A program made the position numbers and the translations under genes. Positions 1-8,341 of a DNA stretch of 37,601 nt are shown in pieces. Each line of letters starts with the position of its first letter. The stretch's first letter is position 1. The DNA comes from an uncultured Bacteroidia bacterium (GTDB lineage Bacteria > Bacteroidota > Bacteroidia > Bacteroidales > UBA932), in contig CACZWF010000039.1 in assembly GCA_902784785.1 (NCBI GenBank), positions 1 to 37,601 on the forward strand, read 5' to 3'. The notes under the pieces were generated by a model. The model had not been told where the DNA came from. It ran no database searches and saw only the letters and a list, made by a program, of their open reading frames with translations.

Positions 1-2
1 TC

Positions 3-1604
3 CCAAACATCGAGAACCACTTCCTGGAGCACTACCCCAGGCTCATACTCCTGCTGATGTTTGCCACATCGGCCATGTGTGCCAGCCGTGTCATCGTCAA
101 GATGATATACGACCTCTTCCGTGTGGACAGTTACAGCAAACGCATCTTCATATATGGCGCACAAGACGGCGGCATCAGCCTCGCAAAGAGCATACGCAAC
201 GAAACTCCCAATCGCTATACCATAAAAGGCTTCGTCAGCCCAGACGCAAGCATGAAGGGGAAATGGCTGATGGGGTTGCCCGTATATATCGAAGATGATG
301 ACTTCGTGGACATCATGCGCAGACAAAACGCAGGCATGCTGATGGTCAGCCCGCTGCAAACCGTTCACTTCCGCGAACAGGAAGCACTCATCAACAGCCT
401 CATCGCAGCAGGCATCAAGATTATGATGCTGCCTTCAGCAAAAGAATGGGACGGAAAGAGCGAGTTGCGATACAGCCAACTGCATGAGGTGGACATCGAA
501 GACCTCTTGCCACGCGACAAGATAGACGTGGACATGCTCGCCATCGGACGCCAACTTAATGCCAACCGCATCCTCATCACAGGCGCAGCAGGCAGTATCG
601 GCAGCGAGATTGTGCAGCAAGTGGCACGCTTCGAGCCTAAAGAGATGATTCTCATAGACCAGGCAGAAACACCAATGCACGACATCCGTCGCATGATGGC
701 CGACAAGTTCCCAAACATTCCTTGCCATACCATAGTGGCAAGCATCACCAATCAGGCATTCATGGAGAACATCTTCCAACGCTACCATCCGGAATACGTC
801 TTCCATGCCGCAGCATACAAACATGTTCCAATGATGGAAGATAATCCCATGATGGCCGTCCAGAACAACATCTATGGCACACGCGTCATAGCAGACCTCG
901 CCGTAAAGTATGGGGCAAAGAAGTTCGTCATGATTTCTACAGACAAGGCCGTCAACCCGACAAACGTGATGGGATGCTCCAAGCGTATCTGCGAGATATA
1001 CTGTCAGTCACTGAATCAAGCCGTAGCCAGCGGTCAATGTACTATGGCAAATGGTCAGCCAGCCAAGACGCAATTCGTCACAACGCGCTTCGGCAACGTG
1101 CTCGGCAGCAATGGTAGCGTCATACCCATCTTCAAGGAACAGATTGCAAAAGGCGGCCCCTTAACAGTCACACACCCCGACATCATTCGCTACTTCATGC
1201 TCATTCCCGAAGCATGTAAACTTGTCCTCGAGGCAGGCACTATGGGCAAAGGCGGCGAAATCTTTGTCTTCGACATGGGCAAGCCCGTCCGCATTGCCGA
1301 CCTTGCGCAACGCATGATAACATTAAGCGGAGCCAAGGATGTTGAGATTCAATACACTGGCTTGCGCGACGGAGAGAAACTCTACGAAGAAGTGCTCAAC
1401 GATGCTGAACTAACTCTGCCCACCAAACATCCCAAGATCATGGTCGCCAAAGTGCGTGAGTATGACTACGAGCAAGCACTTCGCGATGAACAACGCTTGT
1501 ACGAGACAAGCAAGACAAACGACGACATGGCCATCGTGAAGATAATGAAGGAAATTGTGCCTGAGTTCAAGAGTCGGCATTCCAAGTATGAGGTCCTGGA
1601 TTGA
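3..1604 (+). CDS. CapD/FlaA1-type nucleoside-diphosphate sugar epimerase/dehydratase, 5' partial
   Basis: The reading frame is open to the left edge, so the gene is cut; about 534 codons remain, while membrane-bound family members are usually 600-650 residues. The first visible residues form the last hydrophobic helix (LILLLMFATSAM) ahead of a CoA-binding-like domain and a Rossmann-fold short-chain dehydrogenase domain. The NAD-binding glycine motif TGAAGSIGSE lies near base 575-605 and the family hallmark STDKAVNPTNVMG near 940-970, followed by the catalytic-type lysine (SKR). The family converts UDP-GlcNAc to 4-keto-6-deoxy sugars at the cytoplasmic face of the inner membrane for capsule, O-antigen or glycan synthesis. 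It converges on the WecA-like gene 24 bp away. Its ATG at 57 is internal and not the true start. Codon choice is rich in GCA and ACA, unlike genes after 2.8 kb. The class is sure; the exact sugar is not. Confidence 0.93.
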   Translation, partial: PNIENHFLEHYPRLILLLMFATSAMCASRVIVKMIYDLFRVDSYSKRIFIYGAQDGGISLAKSIRNETPNRYTIKGFVSPDASMKGKWLMGLPVYIEDDDFVDIMRRQNAGMLMVSPLQTVHFREQEALINSLIAAGIKIMMLPSAKEWDGKSELRYSQLHEVDIEDLLPRDKIDVDMLAIGRQLNANRILITGAAGSIGSEIVQQVARFEPKEMILIDQAETPMHDIRRMMADKFPNIPCHTIVASITNQAFMENIFQRYHPEYVFHAAAYKHVPMMEDNPMMAVQNNIYGTRVIADLAVKYGAKKFVMISTDKAVNPTNVMGCSKRICEIYCQSLNQAVASGQCTMANGQPAKTQFVTTRFGNVLGSNGSVIPIFKEQIAKGGPLTVTHPDIIRYFMLIPEACKLVLEAGTMGKGGEIFVFDMGKPVRIADLAQRMITLSGAKDVEIQYTGLRDGEKLYEEVLNDAELTLPTKHPKIMVAKVREYDYEQALRDEQRLYETSKTNDDMAIVKIMKEIVPEFKSRHSKYEVLD

Positions 1605-1628
1605 CCACAATCACAACAAGAAAGCTCC

Positions 1629-2708
1629 TCAATTATCCGACTTACCGACAAGCATCAGAACTCCCAGGACAAGGCCATAGATGGCGACATCCATTGCAAC
1701 GATAAGCGGCATGAGGAAGTGGCACTGCCACAACGCATAATTGATGCCGCAAATAAGGAGGAATAAAGATAGTATGCAAGCTAAGGCTGCATGCATGGAC
1801 AGACCCGCATTCATCAATATATGATGGATGTGGGTTTTGTCTGGCTCAAATATACCGTGCCCTGTTATGCGGCGCTGCAAAGCAACACGGATAACGTCAA
1901 GGACTGGAATGAGCAAGAGCGTAATGGAGATCAGCATTTGCTTCTCGCCACAATTCTCAGGAGCAATAGGACGCATCAGGCTCTTGATACTCATATAGGC
2001 ACAGACATAGCCAAGGAAGAGGCTCCCTGCATCGCCCATAAAAATCTTCAGTCCTCCAACCTTTCCGAAGACATTGAAGCACCAGAATACAACCAACGAA
2101 CCGACTATCGCAGCATCCAACGAAGCAATAGCTAGGTTTCCGCGTAACAACACTGTATAAGCCGTCAGTATAAGAATGCATAACCCTGATGACAGACCAT
2201 CGATGCCGTCTATCAGATTAATGGCATTCACAATGGTAAGTATGGTTATCACAGTCAGCGCATAACCTACCAAGAAAGGAATCTGGTGCAAGCCCAAGAT
2301 ACCATTCAAGTCTCTAACAACCAGATTACACAACGGCAGAATGAATGCTGCAATAGTCTGAATAATGAATTTGTGGGAAGCCTTCATCCCGTAACGGTCA
2401 TCTATAAAGCCTATCACATAGATTATCAATCCGCCAAAGGTCATGGCAATCGTCGATATTCCGAATACGAACGCCTCACCTCCCATCAAAGTTCGCAACC
2501 ATGACGCAACAAATAGTCCCACCACAGCAGCCGGCATAAAAATCAAGCCTCCCAAACGTGGCACAGGTTTGCTGTGCACCTTCCTCTCATTAGGAAGATC
2601 AAAGTATTTGAATTGCCGGCAAGCCTTTATTATGAAAGGCAGACCTATAATCGTAACGATTACAGACGACAAGAATGATGCTGCCAGGGTATATACGACG
2701 TTGCTCAT
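1629..2708 (-). CDS. WecA/MraY-family undecaprenyl-phosphate sugar-1-phosphate transferase
   Basis: This is a 359-residue polytopic membrane protein that should transfer a GlcNAc-1-phosphate-type group from a UDP sugar to undecaprenyl phosphate, the first membrane step of surface glycan assembly. Visible family motifs in order are PNERKVHSKPVPRLGG near residues 42-57, GFIDDRYG (the aspartate pair that binds Mg), NAINLIDGIDGLSSG, FMGDAGSLFLGY and the histidine motif HIHHIL of the last cytoplasmic loop. I start it at the ATG at 2708 (MSNVVYTLAA), with AAAGG seven bases upstream, rather than at the longer frame from 2732. It converges on the CapD-like gene, fitting a polysaccharide locus. MraY is excluded because the HIHH loop is WecA-like and there is no mur context. 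Base composition is lower in GC than the rest of the window. Confidence 0.93.
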   Translation of the reverse strand: MSNVVYTLAASFLSSVIVTIIGLPFIIKACRQFKYFDLPNERKVHSKPVPRLGGLIFMPAAVVGLFVASWLRTLMGGEAFVFGISTIAMTFGGLIIYVIGFIDDRYGMKASHKFIIQTIAAFILPLCNLVVRDLNGILGLHQIPFLVGYALTVITILTIVNAINLIDGIDGLSSGLCILILTAYTVLLRGNLAIASLDAAIVGSLVVFWCFNVFGKVGGLKIFMGDAGSLFLGYVCAYMSIKSLMRPIAPENCGEKQMLISITLLLIPVLDVIRVALQRRITGHGIFEPDKTHIHHILMNAGLSMHAALACILSLFLLICGINYALWQCHFLMPLIVAMDVAIYGLVLGVLMLVGKSDN

Positions 2709-2732
2709 AACACAACCTTTACTCGGACTCAA

Positions 2733-2803
2733 TTAGTACTTACGGAAGACGAGAATATCTTCTGCATTCGTCTTTAGTTCCATCTTACTACCCGTCAGCA
2801 CTT
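2733..2803 (-). pseudogene. C-terminal remnant of an unidentified gene, cut by the breakpoint
   Basis: On the minus strand an open frame ends with TAA at 2733-2735, 24 bases before the WecA-like start. Its last ~22 residues (ending NAEDILVFRKY) look like a natural C-terminus and use the same codon style as the two genes before it. Further upstream the same frame runs antisense through the TPR gene and there looks like a shadow. I read this as the tail of a gene lying upstream of the WecA-like gene in its original genome, cut off at about 2804. I do not recognise the family from so few residues. Confidence 0.5.
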
Positions 2804-4238
2804 GTATCTTAAAGATACCGTTCAGGCCCTGGCCGACTATAACAAGGCGATTAAATTGGATCGCTTTGAACCGGAGGCCTATATGCGTAGGGGACGCTTG
2901 TATGCGGAAAAGGGGGAGTTTGACAATGCCCTGGCGGATATGAGCCGTTCCATCGAACTGGATCCGAAGAATTCCTACACGTATTTCAACCGTGCGCTCA
3001 TCTATTATGAACTGAAGCGTTTCAACGAGGCGATGGAGGACTTCAACAAGGTGCTCAAGGAAGAACCGGGCAACTCGCTGACGCTTTACAACCGGGCCTT
3101 GGTCTACACCCAGGTGGGCCAGTTTGAAGACGCGCTGGGTGACTTGGACCGCGTGCTGGATATCAATCCGGACAATGTGTTGGCACATTTCAACCGGGCG
3201 GCCGTCTTTGTCGAAATGGGGCGCTGGCGCGATGCCTTGGAGGATTATGATACGGCTATCCGCCTCTATCCGGATTTTGCCAAGGCCTATATGAACCGTT
3301 CTTTCGTCAAACTGAAACTGGGCGATAAACGGGGCTCGAAAAAAGACTATGATACGGCCCGGGCCAAGGTCAAGGAATACAGTGCGCGACAGGCGGAAGG
3401 CCCTGAATCCCTGGCCGACACGACGCGCAAATACAGCGCTCTGTTGAGCTTGGATGCCGATTTTGCCAAAAAAGATTTCAACGACGAATTGCTTCAGCAT
3501 CGTGATGTGGATATCCGCTTGCGTCCGCTTTATCGCTTTGCGCTGGCCAAAGAAGCGGACCATACGCTTTGTGCGCTTTCGTCCCAATACGAACATCCTG
3601 CCCTGGCCCGGTTCTTCGCTTCCCAGCCGGTGCCGGTCGTGCTGGACACCCGTGACGCCCCCGCCGAGCTGGCGTCGATGGAAACACATTCCGATTTTAT
3701 CCGTTCTATGAGCGAATGTTCTCTCAAACATTATAATTTGGCGCTTTCTTATATCGACAAGGCTGTCGAGGGGGAGAAGGGTTATGCCAAGGCATTCTGC
3801 TTGCTCAACCGGGCCGTTCTTCGGGCGGAAGTCATCGATTTCATTTCTTCCATCGAAGATAATGTGCAGGTGCTTTCGATGGATGAGGCCGGACAGACGC
3901 GGGCCCGAGTCCGTGACCGGGTGACGCGCCGATACGATTATTCCGAGGCCATCCGCGATTTGCAGGAGGCTTCAGGATTGTTGAAAAATCTACCTTATAT
4001 CTATTTCGACCTGGCCAATCTGTATTGCTTGAGCGGAGAACATATCAAGGCCATCGATCAATATGACAAGGCCATCTCTCTGTATCCCTATATGGCGGAT
4101 GCTTATTTTAACAGGGGGTTAGTGCTGATTTATCTGAAGGATAAGGAAAAAGGATGTATCGATTTGTCCCGCTCCGGTGAATTGGGCGTTGCGGATGCTT
4201 ACGGCGTCATCAAAAAATTCTGTGAGGAGGAAAGGTGA
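2802..4238 (+). CDS. Tetratricopeptide-repeat protein, 5' truncated
   Basis: About 478 residues are visible and almost all form TPR units: a run of 34-residue repeats of the type ADYNKAIKLD ... AYMRRGRLY ... in the first ~190 residues and again in the last ~170, with a less regular middle (about 190-300). TPR proteins are protein-interaction scaffolds; members of this type in Bacteroidota are normally exported, but no signal peptide is visible because the frame begins mid-repeat. The only start-like codon is TTG at 2802, and the in-frame stop upstream is at 2775, so the true N-terminus and promoter are missing. The stop overlaps the start of the following hydrolase by one base (TGATG), which suggests translational coupling. 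The missing start coincides with the change of codon style, supporting a breakpoint. Confidence 0.85.
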   Translation: MYLKDTVQALADYNKAIKLDRFEPEAYMRRGRLYAEKGEFDNALADMSRSIELDPKNSYTYFNRALIYYELKRFNEAMEDFNKVLKEEPGNSLTLYNRALVYTQVGQFEDALGDLDRVLDINPDNVLAHFNRAAVFVEMGRWRDALEDYDTAIRLYPDFAKAYMNRSFVKLKLGDKRGSKKDYDTARAKVKEYSARQAEGPESLADTTRKYSALLSLDADFAKKDFNDELLQHRDVDIRLRPLYRFALAKEADHTLCALSSQYEHPALARFFASQPVPVVLDTRDAPAELASMETHSDFIRSMSECSLKHYNLALSYIDKAVEGEKGYAKAFCLLNRAVLRAEVIDFISSIEDNVQVLSMDEAGQTRARVRDRVTRRYDYSEAIRDLQEASGLLKNLPYIYFDLANLYCLSGEHIKAIDQYDKAISLYPYMADAYFNRGLVLIYLKDKEKGCIDLSRSGELGVADAYGVIKKFCEEER

Positions 4239-5056
4239 TGTTGTATTTCAAAAGCTTCTCCAGTGGCAGCTGTGGTAATTGCTATTATTTGGGAAACGGG
4301 AAAGAGGGGATTTTGATTGATGCCGGGGTCAGTCCCCGCCGGGTCAAACAGGCATTGCAGGCGGACGGGATGGGAATGGATGCTTTCAGTGCGATGCTGA
4401 TTACCCATAACCATCTGGACCACATCCGTGCGCTGGGTTCGTTCTGCAAGCGTTTTCCCAAACCGGTTTATACCACCGCCGTCCTGCACGCTGCCTTGGC
4501 GCGTCATACTTTTACCCGGGATTACATCGGCTCGTGTAAGGCGTTGCTGGCGGAGGAAGGGGAGACGAAGGTCGGTCCTTATTTTGTTCATTGGTTCGAG
4601 GTGCCCCACGACGCCACGCAGACGGTCGGCTATCGGATCCGTACGCCGGAAGGAACGTTGGTGCTGATTACCGATGTGGGCAAGATGACGGATGAGGCCA
4701 TCGCCTGCGCCCGCGATGCGGATTATGTGGTCATGGAATCGAATTATGATGTGGAGATGCTGATGGGCGGACCTTACCCTTATGACTTGAAAATGCGGAT
4801 TTGCCAGGGATGCGGCCATTTGTCCAATGACGAGGCCGCTGCCGCGTTGGAACGCTATCTTCATCCGGGACTCAAGTATGTCTTTCTTTGTCATTTGAGT
4901 GAGCAGAACAATACTCCCACATTGGCCCGGGAGGCCAGCAAAGCTGTGCTGGATGCCTTTGAAGCACACTGTGCGTGCAACGACGGAGACTTCACCATGC
5001 CTATTTTGCGTGTATTGCCCCGTCAGATACCCTCGCCGCTGTTTGTTCTTGCTTGA
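4238..5056 (+). CDS. MBL-fold metallo-hydrolase, YycJ/VicX-like
   Basis: This 272-residue protein opens with the family-typical FKSFSSGSCGNCYYLG and carries the metallo-beta-lactamase motif THNHLDH at residues 56-62, a later HDA (phosphate-side histidine), TDVGK aspartate and CHLSEQN histidine, so all ligands for a dinuclear metal centre are present. YycJ/WalJ-type proteins are cytosolic exonuclease-like or phosphodiesterase-like enzymes linked to DNA repair and cell wall signalling; the substrate here cannot be told from sequence. I choose the ATG at 4238 because a strong GAGGAGGAAAGG site lies just upstream, and because it overlaps the TPR stop by one base. Its stop at 5056 is followed by a new promoter. 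Confidence 0.9.
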   Translation: MLYFKSFSSGSCGNCYYLGNGKEGILIDAGVSPRRVKQALQADGMGMDAFSAMLITHNHLDHIRALGSFCKRFPKPVYTTAVLHAALARHTFTRDYIGSCKALLAEEGETKVGPYFVHWFEVPHDATQTVGYRIRTPEGTLVLITDVGKMTDEAIACARDADYVVMESNYDVEMLMGGPYPYDLKMRICQGCGHLSNDEAAAALERYLHPGLKYVFLCHLSEQNNTPTLAREASKAVLDAFEAHCACNDGDFTMPILRVLPRQIPSPLFVLA

Positions 5057-5063
5057 CAAATTA

Positions 5064-5095
5064 TTTGTTCTTTTGTCTTTCATTTTTTATCTTTG
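5064..5095 (+). promoter_or_regulatory. Bacteroidota-type promoter for nfeD-SPFH
   Basis: TTTG at 5064-5067 and TATCTTTG at 5088-5095 are separated by 20 bases, an excellent fit to the Bacteroidota -33/-7 consensus. The -7 box ends only four bases before the nfeD ATG at 5100, so the transcript would begin at or next to the start codon. Confidence 0.8.
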
Positions 5096-5099
5096 CGAT

Positions 5100-5543
5100 A
5101 TGATACAGCCTTGGCATATTTGGATTATCGTAGCGCTTGTTTTTTTCATCATCGAAATTTTTACAAGCGGTTTTGCCGTCGCATGTTTCAGCGTCGGTGC
5201 TTTGGCGGCAGCCGTCGCTTCCGCCCTTTCTGCCTCGCTGCTGTGGCAGGTTGTCATTTTTGCCCTTTTTTCCTTTTTTGCCTTTGTTTTCATCCGTCCC
5301 CTCATCCTCAAAGTCTTTTTTAAGAAGAATGATGGGGAAAGGACGAATGCTGACGCGTTGGTCGGAAAAAGAGGAATTGTATCTGCTGATATCGATCCTC
5401 GGACCGGTGCCGGCAGAGTAGCCATCGATGGGGATGACTGGAAGGCTGTCAGCTTGAATGGAGAATTTATATCCCAAGGAACGCCCGTCGAGGTCGTGCG
5501 TATTGAAAGTATCATTCTTACCGTAAAACCCCTATCATTATGA
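5100..5543 (+). CDS. NfeD-like membrane protein
   Basis: A 147-residue protein with two or three hydrophobic helices in the first ~75 residues (WIIVALVFFIIEIFTSGF, then LLWQVVIFALFSFFAFVFI) and a soluble C-terminal beta domain beginning at the typical LVGKRGIVSADI, the OB fold of the short NfeD class. NfeD proteins pair with SPFH/stomatin proteins in membrane microdomains; the next gene is exactly such a partner and overlaps this one by four bases (ATGA). The start at 5100 matches the normal N-terminus of the family; the longer frame back to 4899 runs through the preceding gene and is rejected. No serine-protease domain is present, so this is the short NfeD1b-like form. Confidence 0.9.
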   Translation: MIQPWHIWIIVALVFFIIEIFTSGFAVACFSVGALAAAVASALSASLLWQVVIFALFSFFAFVFIRPLILKVFFKKNDGERTNADALVGKRGIVSADIDPRTGAGRVAIDGDDWKAVSLNGEFISQGTPVEVVRIESIILTVKPLSL

Positions 5544-6550
5544 CCGGATTGTACATTATTGTCGGCATTATTGTCATTATTGTTCTTCTTTTTGTCGTCA
5601 AGGGATTGAGAATTGTTTCCCAGAGCGAAACGCAGATTATCGAAAGGTTGGGCAAATATCACCGTACGCTTCCTTCGGGAATCAATATTATCTGGCCGAT
5701 TCTCGACCGTCCCCGCGAAATGTATTACCGCTATGTTTTCACGGACGTGAGTGGCCGGCAGTTTGTTCGGACCCGATTGACCAAGAGAATCGATCTCCGC
5801 GAGCAACTGATTGACTTCCCTCCGCAGAGCGTCATTACGAAAGATAATGTAATGACCAGCATCAACGCCATTCTCTATTATCAGATTATGGATCCCGTAA
5901 AAGCGATGTATGAGATTGCCAATCTTCCGGATGCCATTGAAAAACTGACCCAGACAACCCTGCGAAATGTCATCGGTGAACTCGAATTCGACGAGACGCT
6001 CACCTCGAGGGATACGATCAATACGAAACTCCGGGATGTGCTTGACGATGCGACCAACAAGTGGGGTGTCAAGGTCAACCGTGTCGAAGTGCAGGATATT
6101 ACGCCTCCGGCTTCTGTCAAGGATGCTATGGAACAGCAGATGCAGGCCGAACGGGAAAAACGGGCGAAAATCCTTCGCGCCCAAGGTGAGAAGGAGGCTG
6201 CTATCTTGAAGTCCGAAGGAGAGAAAACCTCGAAAATCAATCAGGCGGATGCCGAAAAGCAAACCAACATCCTGCTGGCGGAAGGTGAAGCGGCGGCGAA
6301 GATTGCCGTAGCCAATGCCGAGGCCGAAGCCATTGCCAAGGTGGCGGCTGCCATAGGCAAGTCGGATATCTCTCCCGCCAACTATATGCTGGCGGAAAAG
6401 TATATCCGTACCCTCGAAGGAATGACAGCCGGTCCGGATACCCGGACGGTGTATATGCCCTATGATGCCTCAGCGATGCTCAGCAGCATCGGAAGCCTCA
6501 AGGAACTCTTTAAAGACCCCACTTCTGCAGGAAAATCCGCCGGGAAATAA
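5540..6550 (+). CDS. SPFH/band-7 protein, stomatin or QmcA-like
   Basis: A 336-residue protein with one N-terminal membrane anchor (residues ~3-22), an SPFH domain starting at GLRIVSQSETQIIERLGKY and running to about residue 190, then a long Ala/Glu/Lys-rich coiled coil (about 190-275) and a short tail. Such proteins oligomerise on the cytoplasmic membrane and organise membrane domains together with NfeD. The gene overlaps nfeD by ATGA and ends before a terminator hairpin, so the two form a two-gene operon from the promoter at 5064-5095. HflC/HflK is less likely because there is a single copy and an nfeD neighbour. Confidence 0.92.
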   Translation: MTGLYIIVGIIVIIVLLFVVKGLRIVSQSETQIIERLGKYHRTLPSGINIIWPILDRPREMYYRYVFTDVSGRQFVRTRLTKRIDLREQLIDFPPQSVITKDNVMTSINAILYYQIMDPVKAMYEIANLPDAIEKLTQTTLRNVIGELEFDETLTSRDTINTKLRDVLDDATNKWGVKVNRVEVQDITPPASVKDAMEQQMQAEREKRAKILRAQGEKEAAILKSEGEKTSKINQADAEKQTNILLAEGEAAAKIAVANAEAEAIAKVAAAIGKSDISPANYMLAEKYIRTLEGMTAGPDTRTVYMPYDASAMLSSIGSLKELFKDPTSAGKSAGK

Positions 6551-6580
6551 TCCCGGATTGCACGAGCGAGCCTTGACAAT

Positions 6581-6614
6581 AAAAATGCGGAACCCGAAAG
6601 GATCCCGCATTTTT
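6581..6614. terminator. Bidirectional intrinsic terminator
   Basis: AAAAATGCGG at 6581-6590 pairs perfectly with CCGCATTTTT at 6605-6614 around a 14-base loop; the A-tract and T-tract make it usable from both sides. It sits between the convergent SPFH gene and the phosphosugar mutase. Confidence 0.85.
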
Positions 6615-6634
6615 CATATTGTGTCGTCCGATTG

Positions 6635-8326
6635 TTAGCGGGCGAACTGGGCTTTGAGCGTTTCGATCTTGGCGTTGGCGTCGTCGCCGTGGGCGCCGAA
6701 GTAGAACTTGATCTTGGGCTCGGTGCCGGAAGGACGGACGGAAACCACGTCGCCGGCCTGGCTGAAGAACTGAAGCACATTGCTCTTCGGAAGACCGGTC
6801 TTCTCGGGCTCGTTGTAGTCGATGACTTTCACGACGGGGGAGCCGGCCAGATCCTTGGGCGGATTGTTGCGCAGGTCGGTCATGATGGCCGCAATCTCCT
6901 CGACGCCGGCTTTGCCTTTACGCACCAGCGACACGAGACCTTCGCGATAGTAGCCGTATTCCTTATAGATTTTCTCCATCAATTGATAGAGCGTCAGGCC
7001 CTGGTCCGCGGCCCAACAGGCGCACTCGGCGAGGGTGCAGCAGGACACGGGCGCATCTTTGTCGCGGACAAATTCGCCGACGTTGAAGCCGTAACTCTCT
7101 TCGCCGCCGCAGATGAAGGTCTTCTTGCCTTCGTTGGCCTTGACGACCGCCGCGATGAACTTGAAGCCGGTAAGGACGTTGTAGACCTCCACGCCGAAGG
7201 ACTCGGCGATGGCCCGCATCAGTTCGGTGGTCACGATGGTCTTGATGATATACTGTTTGCCGTCGAGGCGTCCCAGCTCTTTCCAGCGGCTGAGCACATA
7301 GTAGGTCATCAGGGAAGCGGTCTGGTTGCCGTTGAACAGCACCATTTTGCCGTCGTTGTCGCGCACGGCGATACCCAGACGGTCGGCATCCGGATCGGAA
7401 GCCAGCACGATGTCGGCGCCTTCGCGGTCAGCGACCTCGATCGCCATCTTCAATGCGGAAGGCTCTTCGGGGTTGGGGGAGACGACGGTCGGGAAATTAC
7501 CGTCGTTCACATCCTGCTCGGGAACGTGCAGCACGTGTTTGATGCCCAGACGGTCGAGGGCCTCGGGAACAAGACGGACGCCGCAGCCGTGGAGCGGAGT
7601 ATAGACAAATTTGATTTTGTCCTGCTGACGGGAAACGCTGCCCGGAGAAAGCATCAGCGAAAGGATGTCGTCGAGATAGCTCTTGTCCATTTCGGCACCC
7701 ATCATTTCGATGAATCCAGCTTTTTGTCCGGCGTCGGGAACGAATTTGACCATCGAAGGGTCGGTGATAGCCGCCACTTCCGCCACGATGTCCTTGTCAA
7801 CGGGTGAGGTGATCTGACCACCGTCCGACCAGGATACTTTGTAGCCATTGTACTCTTTGGGGTTGTGGGAGGCGGTCACCATCACGCCGGCAATCGCTTT
7901 TTTCTTCCGCACGGAATAGCTCATTTCCGGGGTCGGGCGCAAGTCATCGAACAGATAGACATTGATGCCATTGGCGGAAAGCACGTCCGCCGTGATCTTG
8001 GCAAATTCGCGGCTGTTGTTGCGGCAGTCGTAAGAGACGCAAACGCACAATTCGCCGCTGCAATGTTTCTTGATGTAGTTGGCCAGTCCTTGGGTAGCCA
8101 TGCCCACGGTGTATTTGTTCATTCGGTTGGTACCTACGCCCATGATACCGCGCAAGCCGCCTGTTCCAAATTCCAGGCTGCGGTAAAAAGCGTCTTCCAG
8201 ACCGACGGGATCCTCCCGCTGCATGCGGCGGATTTCTTCCTTTGTCTGCTCGTCGAAGTTGCCATTCAGCCAAGCCTCGACCGTTTTTAGATAATTATTT
8301 AGAAAATATTTGCTATCTTTGAACAA
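6635..8326 (-). CDS. Phospho-sugar mutase (phosphoglucomutase/phosphomannomutase family)
   Basis: A 563-residue alpha-D-phosphohexomutase moving phosphate between C1 and C6 of a hexose phosphate in the cytosol. The four family signatures are intact: the phosphoserine loop VTASHNPKEYNGYK with Ser at ~153, the metal loop DPDADRLGIAV, the sugar loop GGEESYG and the phosphate loop RPSGTEPKIKFY near the end. Length fits the PgcA-like branch of Bacteroidota. The start is uncertain: the N-terminal region contains no ATG before residue 35, and the only start-like codon ahead of the conserved VEAWLNGN is TTG at 8326. That codon is 15 bases from the start of the divergent zinc peptidase gene, whose promoter lies inside this reading frame. 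Confidence 0.93.
   Translation of the reverse strand: MFKDSKYFLNNYLKTVEAWLNGNFDEQTKEEIRRMQREDPVGLEDAFYRSLEFGTGGLRGIMGVGTNRMNKYTVGMATQGLANYIKKHCSGELCVCVSYDCRNNSREFAKITADVLSANGINVYLFDDLRPTPEMSYSVRKKKAIAGVMVTASHNPKEYNGYKVSWSDGGQITSPVDKDIVAEVAAITDPSMVKFVPDAGQKAGFIEMMGAEMDKSYLDDILSLMLSPGSVSRQQDKIKFVYTPLHGCGVRLVPEALDRLGIKHVLHVPEQDVNDGNFPTVVSPNPEEPSALKMAIEVADREGADIVLASDPDADRLGIAVRDNDGKMVLFNGNQTASLMTYYVLSRWKELGRLDGKQYIIKTIVTTELMRAIAESFGVEVYNVLTGFKFIAAVVKANEGKKTFICGGEESYGFNVGEFVRDKDAPVSCCTLAECACWAADQGLTLYQLMEKIYKEYGYYREGLVSLVRKGKAGVEEIAAIMTDLRNNPPKDLAGSPVVKVIDYNEPEKTGLPKSNVLQFFSQAGDVVSVRPSGTEPKIKFYFGAHGDDANAKIETLKAQFAR
8314..8321 (+). promoter_or_regulatory. -7 box of the zinc peptidase operon
   Basis: TATCTTTG matches TAnnTTTG exactly, 20 bases before the ATG at 8342. 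The -33 region (TTTTTAG near 8284-8290) is a weaker match. It lies within the first codons of the divergent mutase frame. Confidence 0.65.
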
Positions 8327-8341
8327 TAAAATTTAAATGAA

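Noticed and set aside
2733..3731. 332-codon minus-strand frame
   Set aside because: Upstream of ~2804 it is antisense to the TPR repeats; only its last ~22 codons look like a real C-terminus and these are reported as a remnant.
6632..7807. 391-codon plus-strand frame
   Set aside because: Antisense to the phosphosugar mutase, whose four catalytic motifs are intact.
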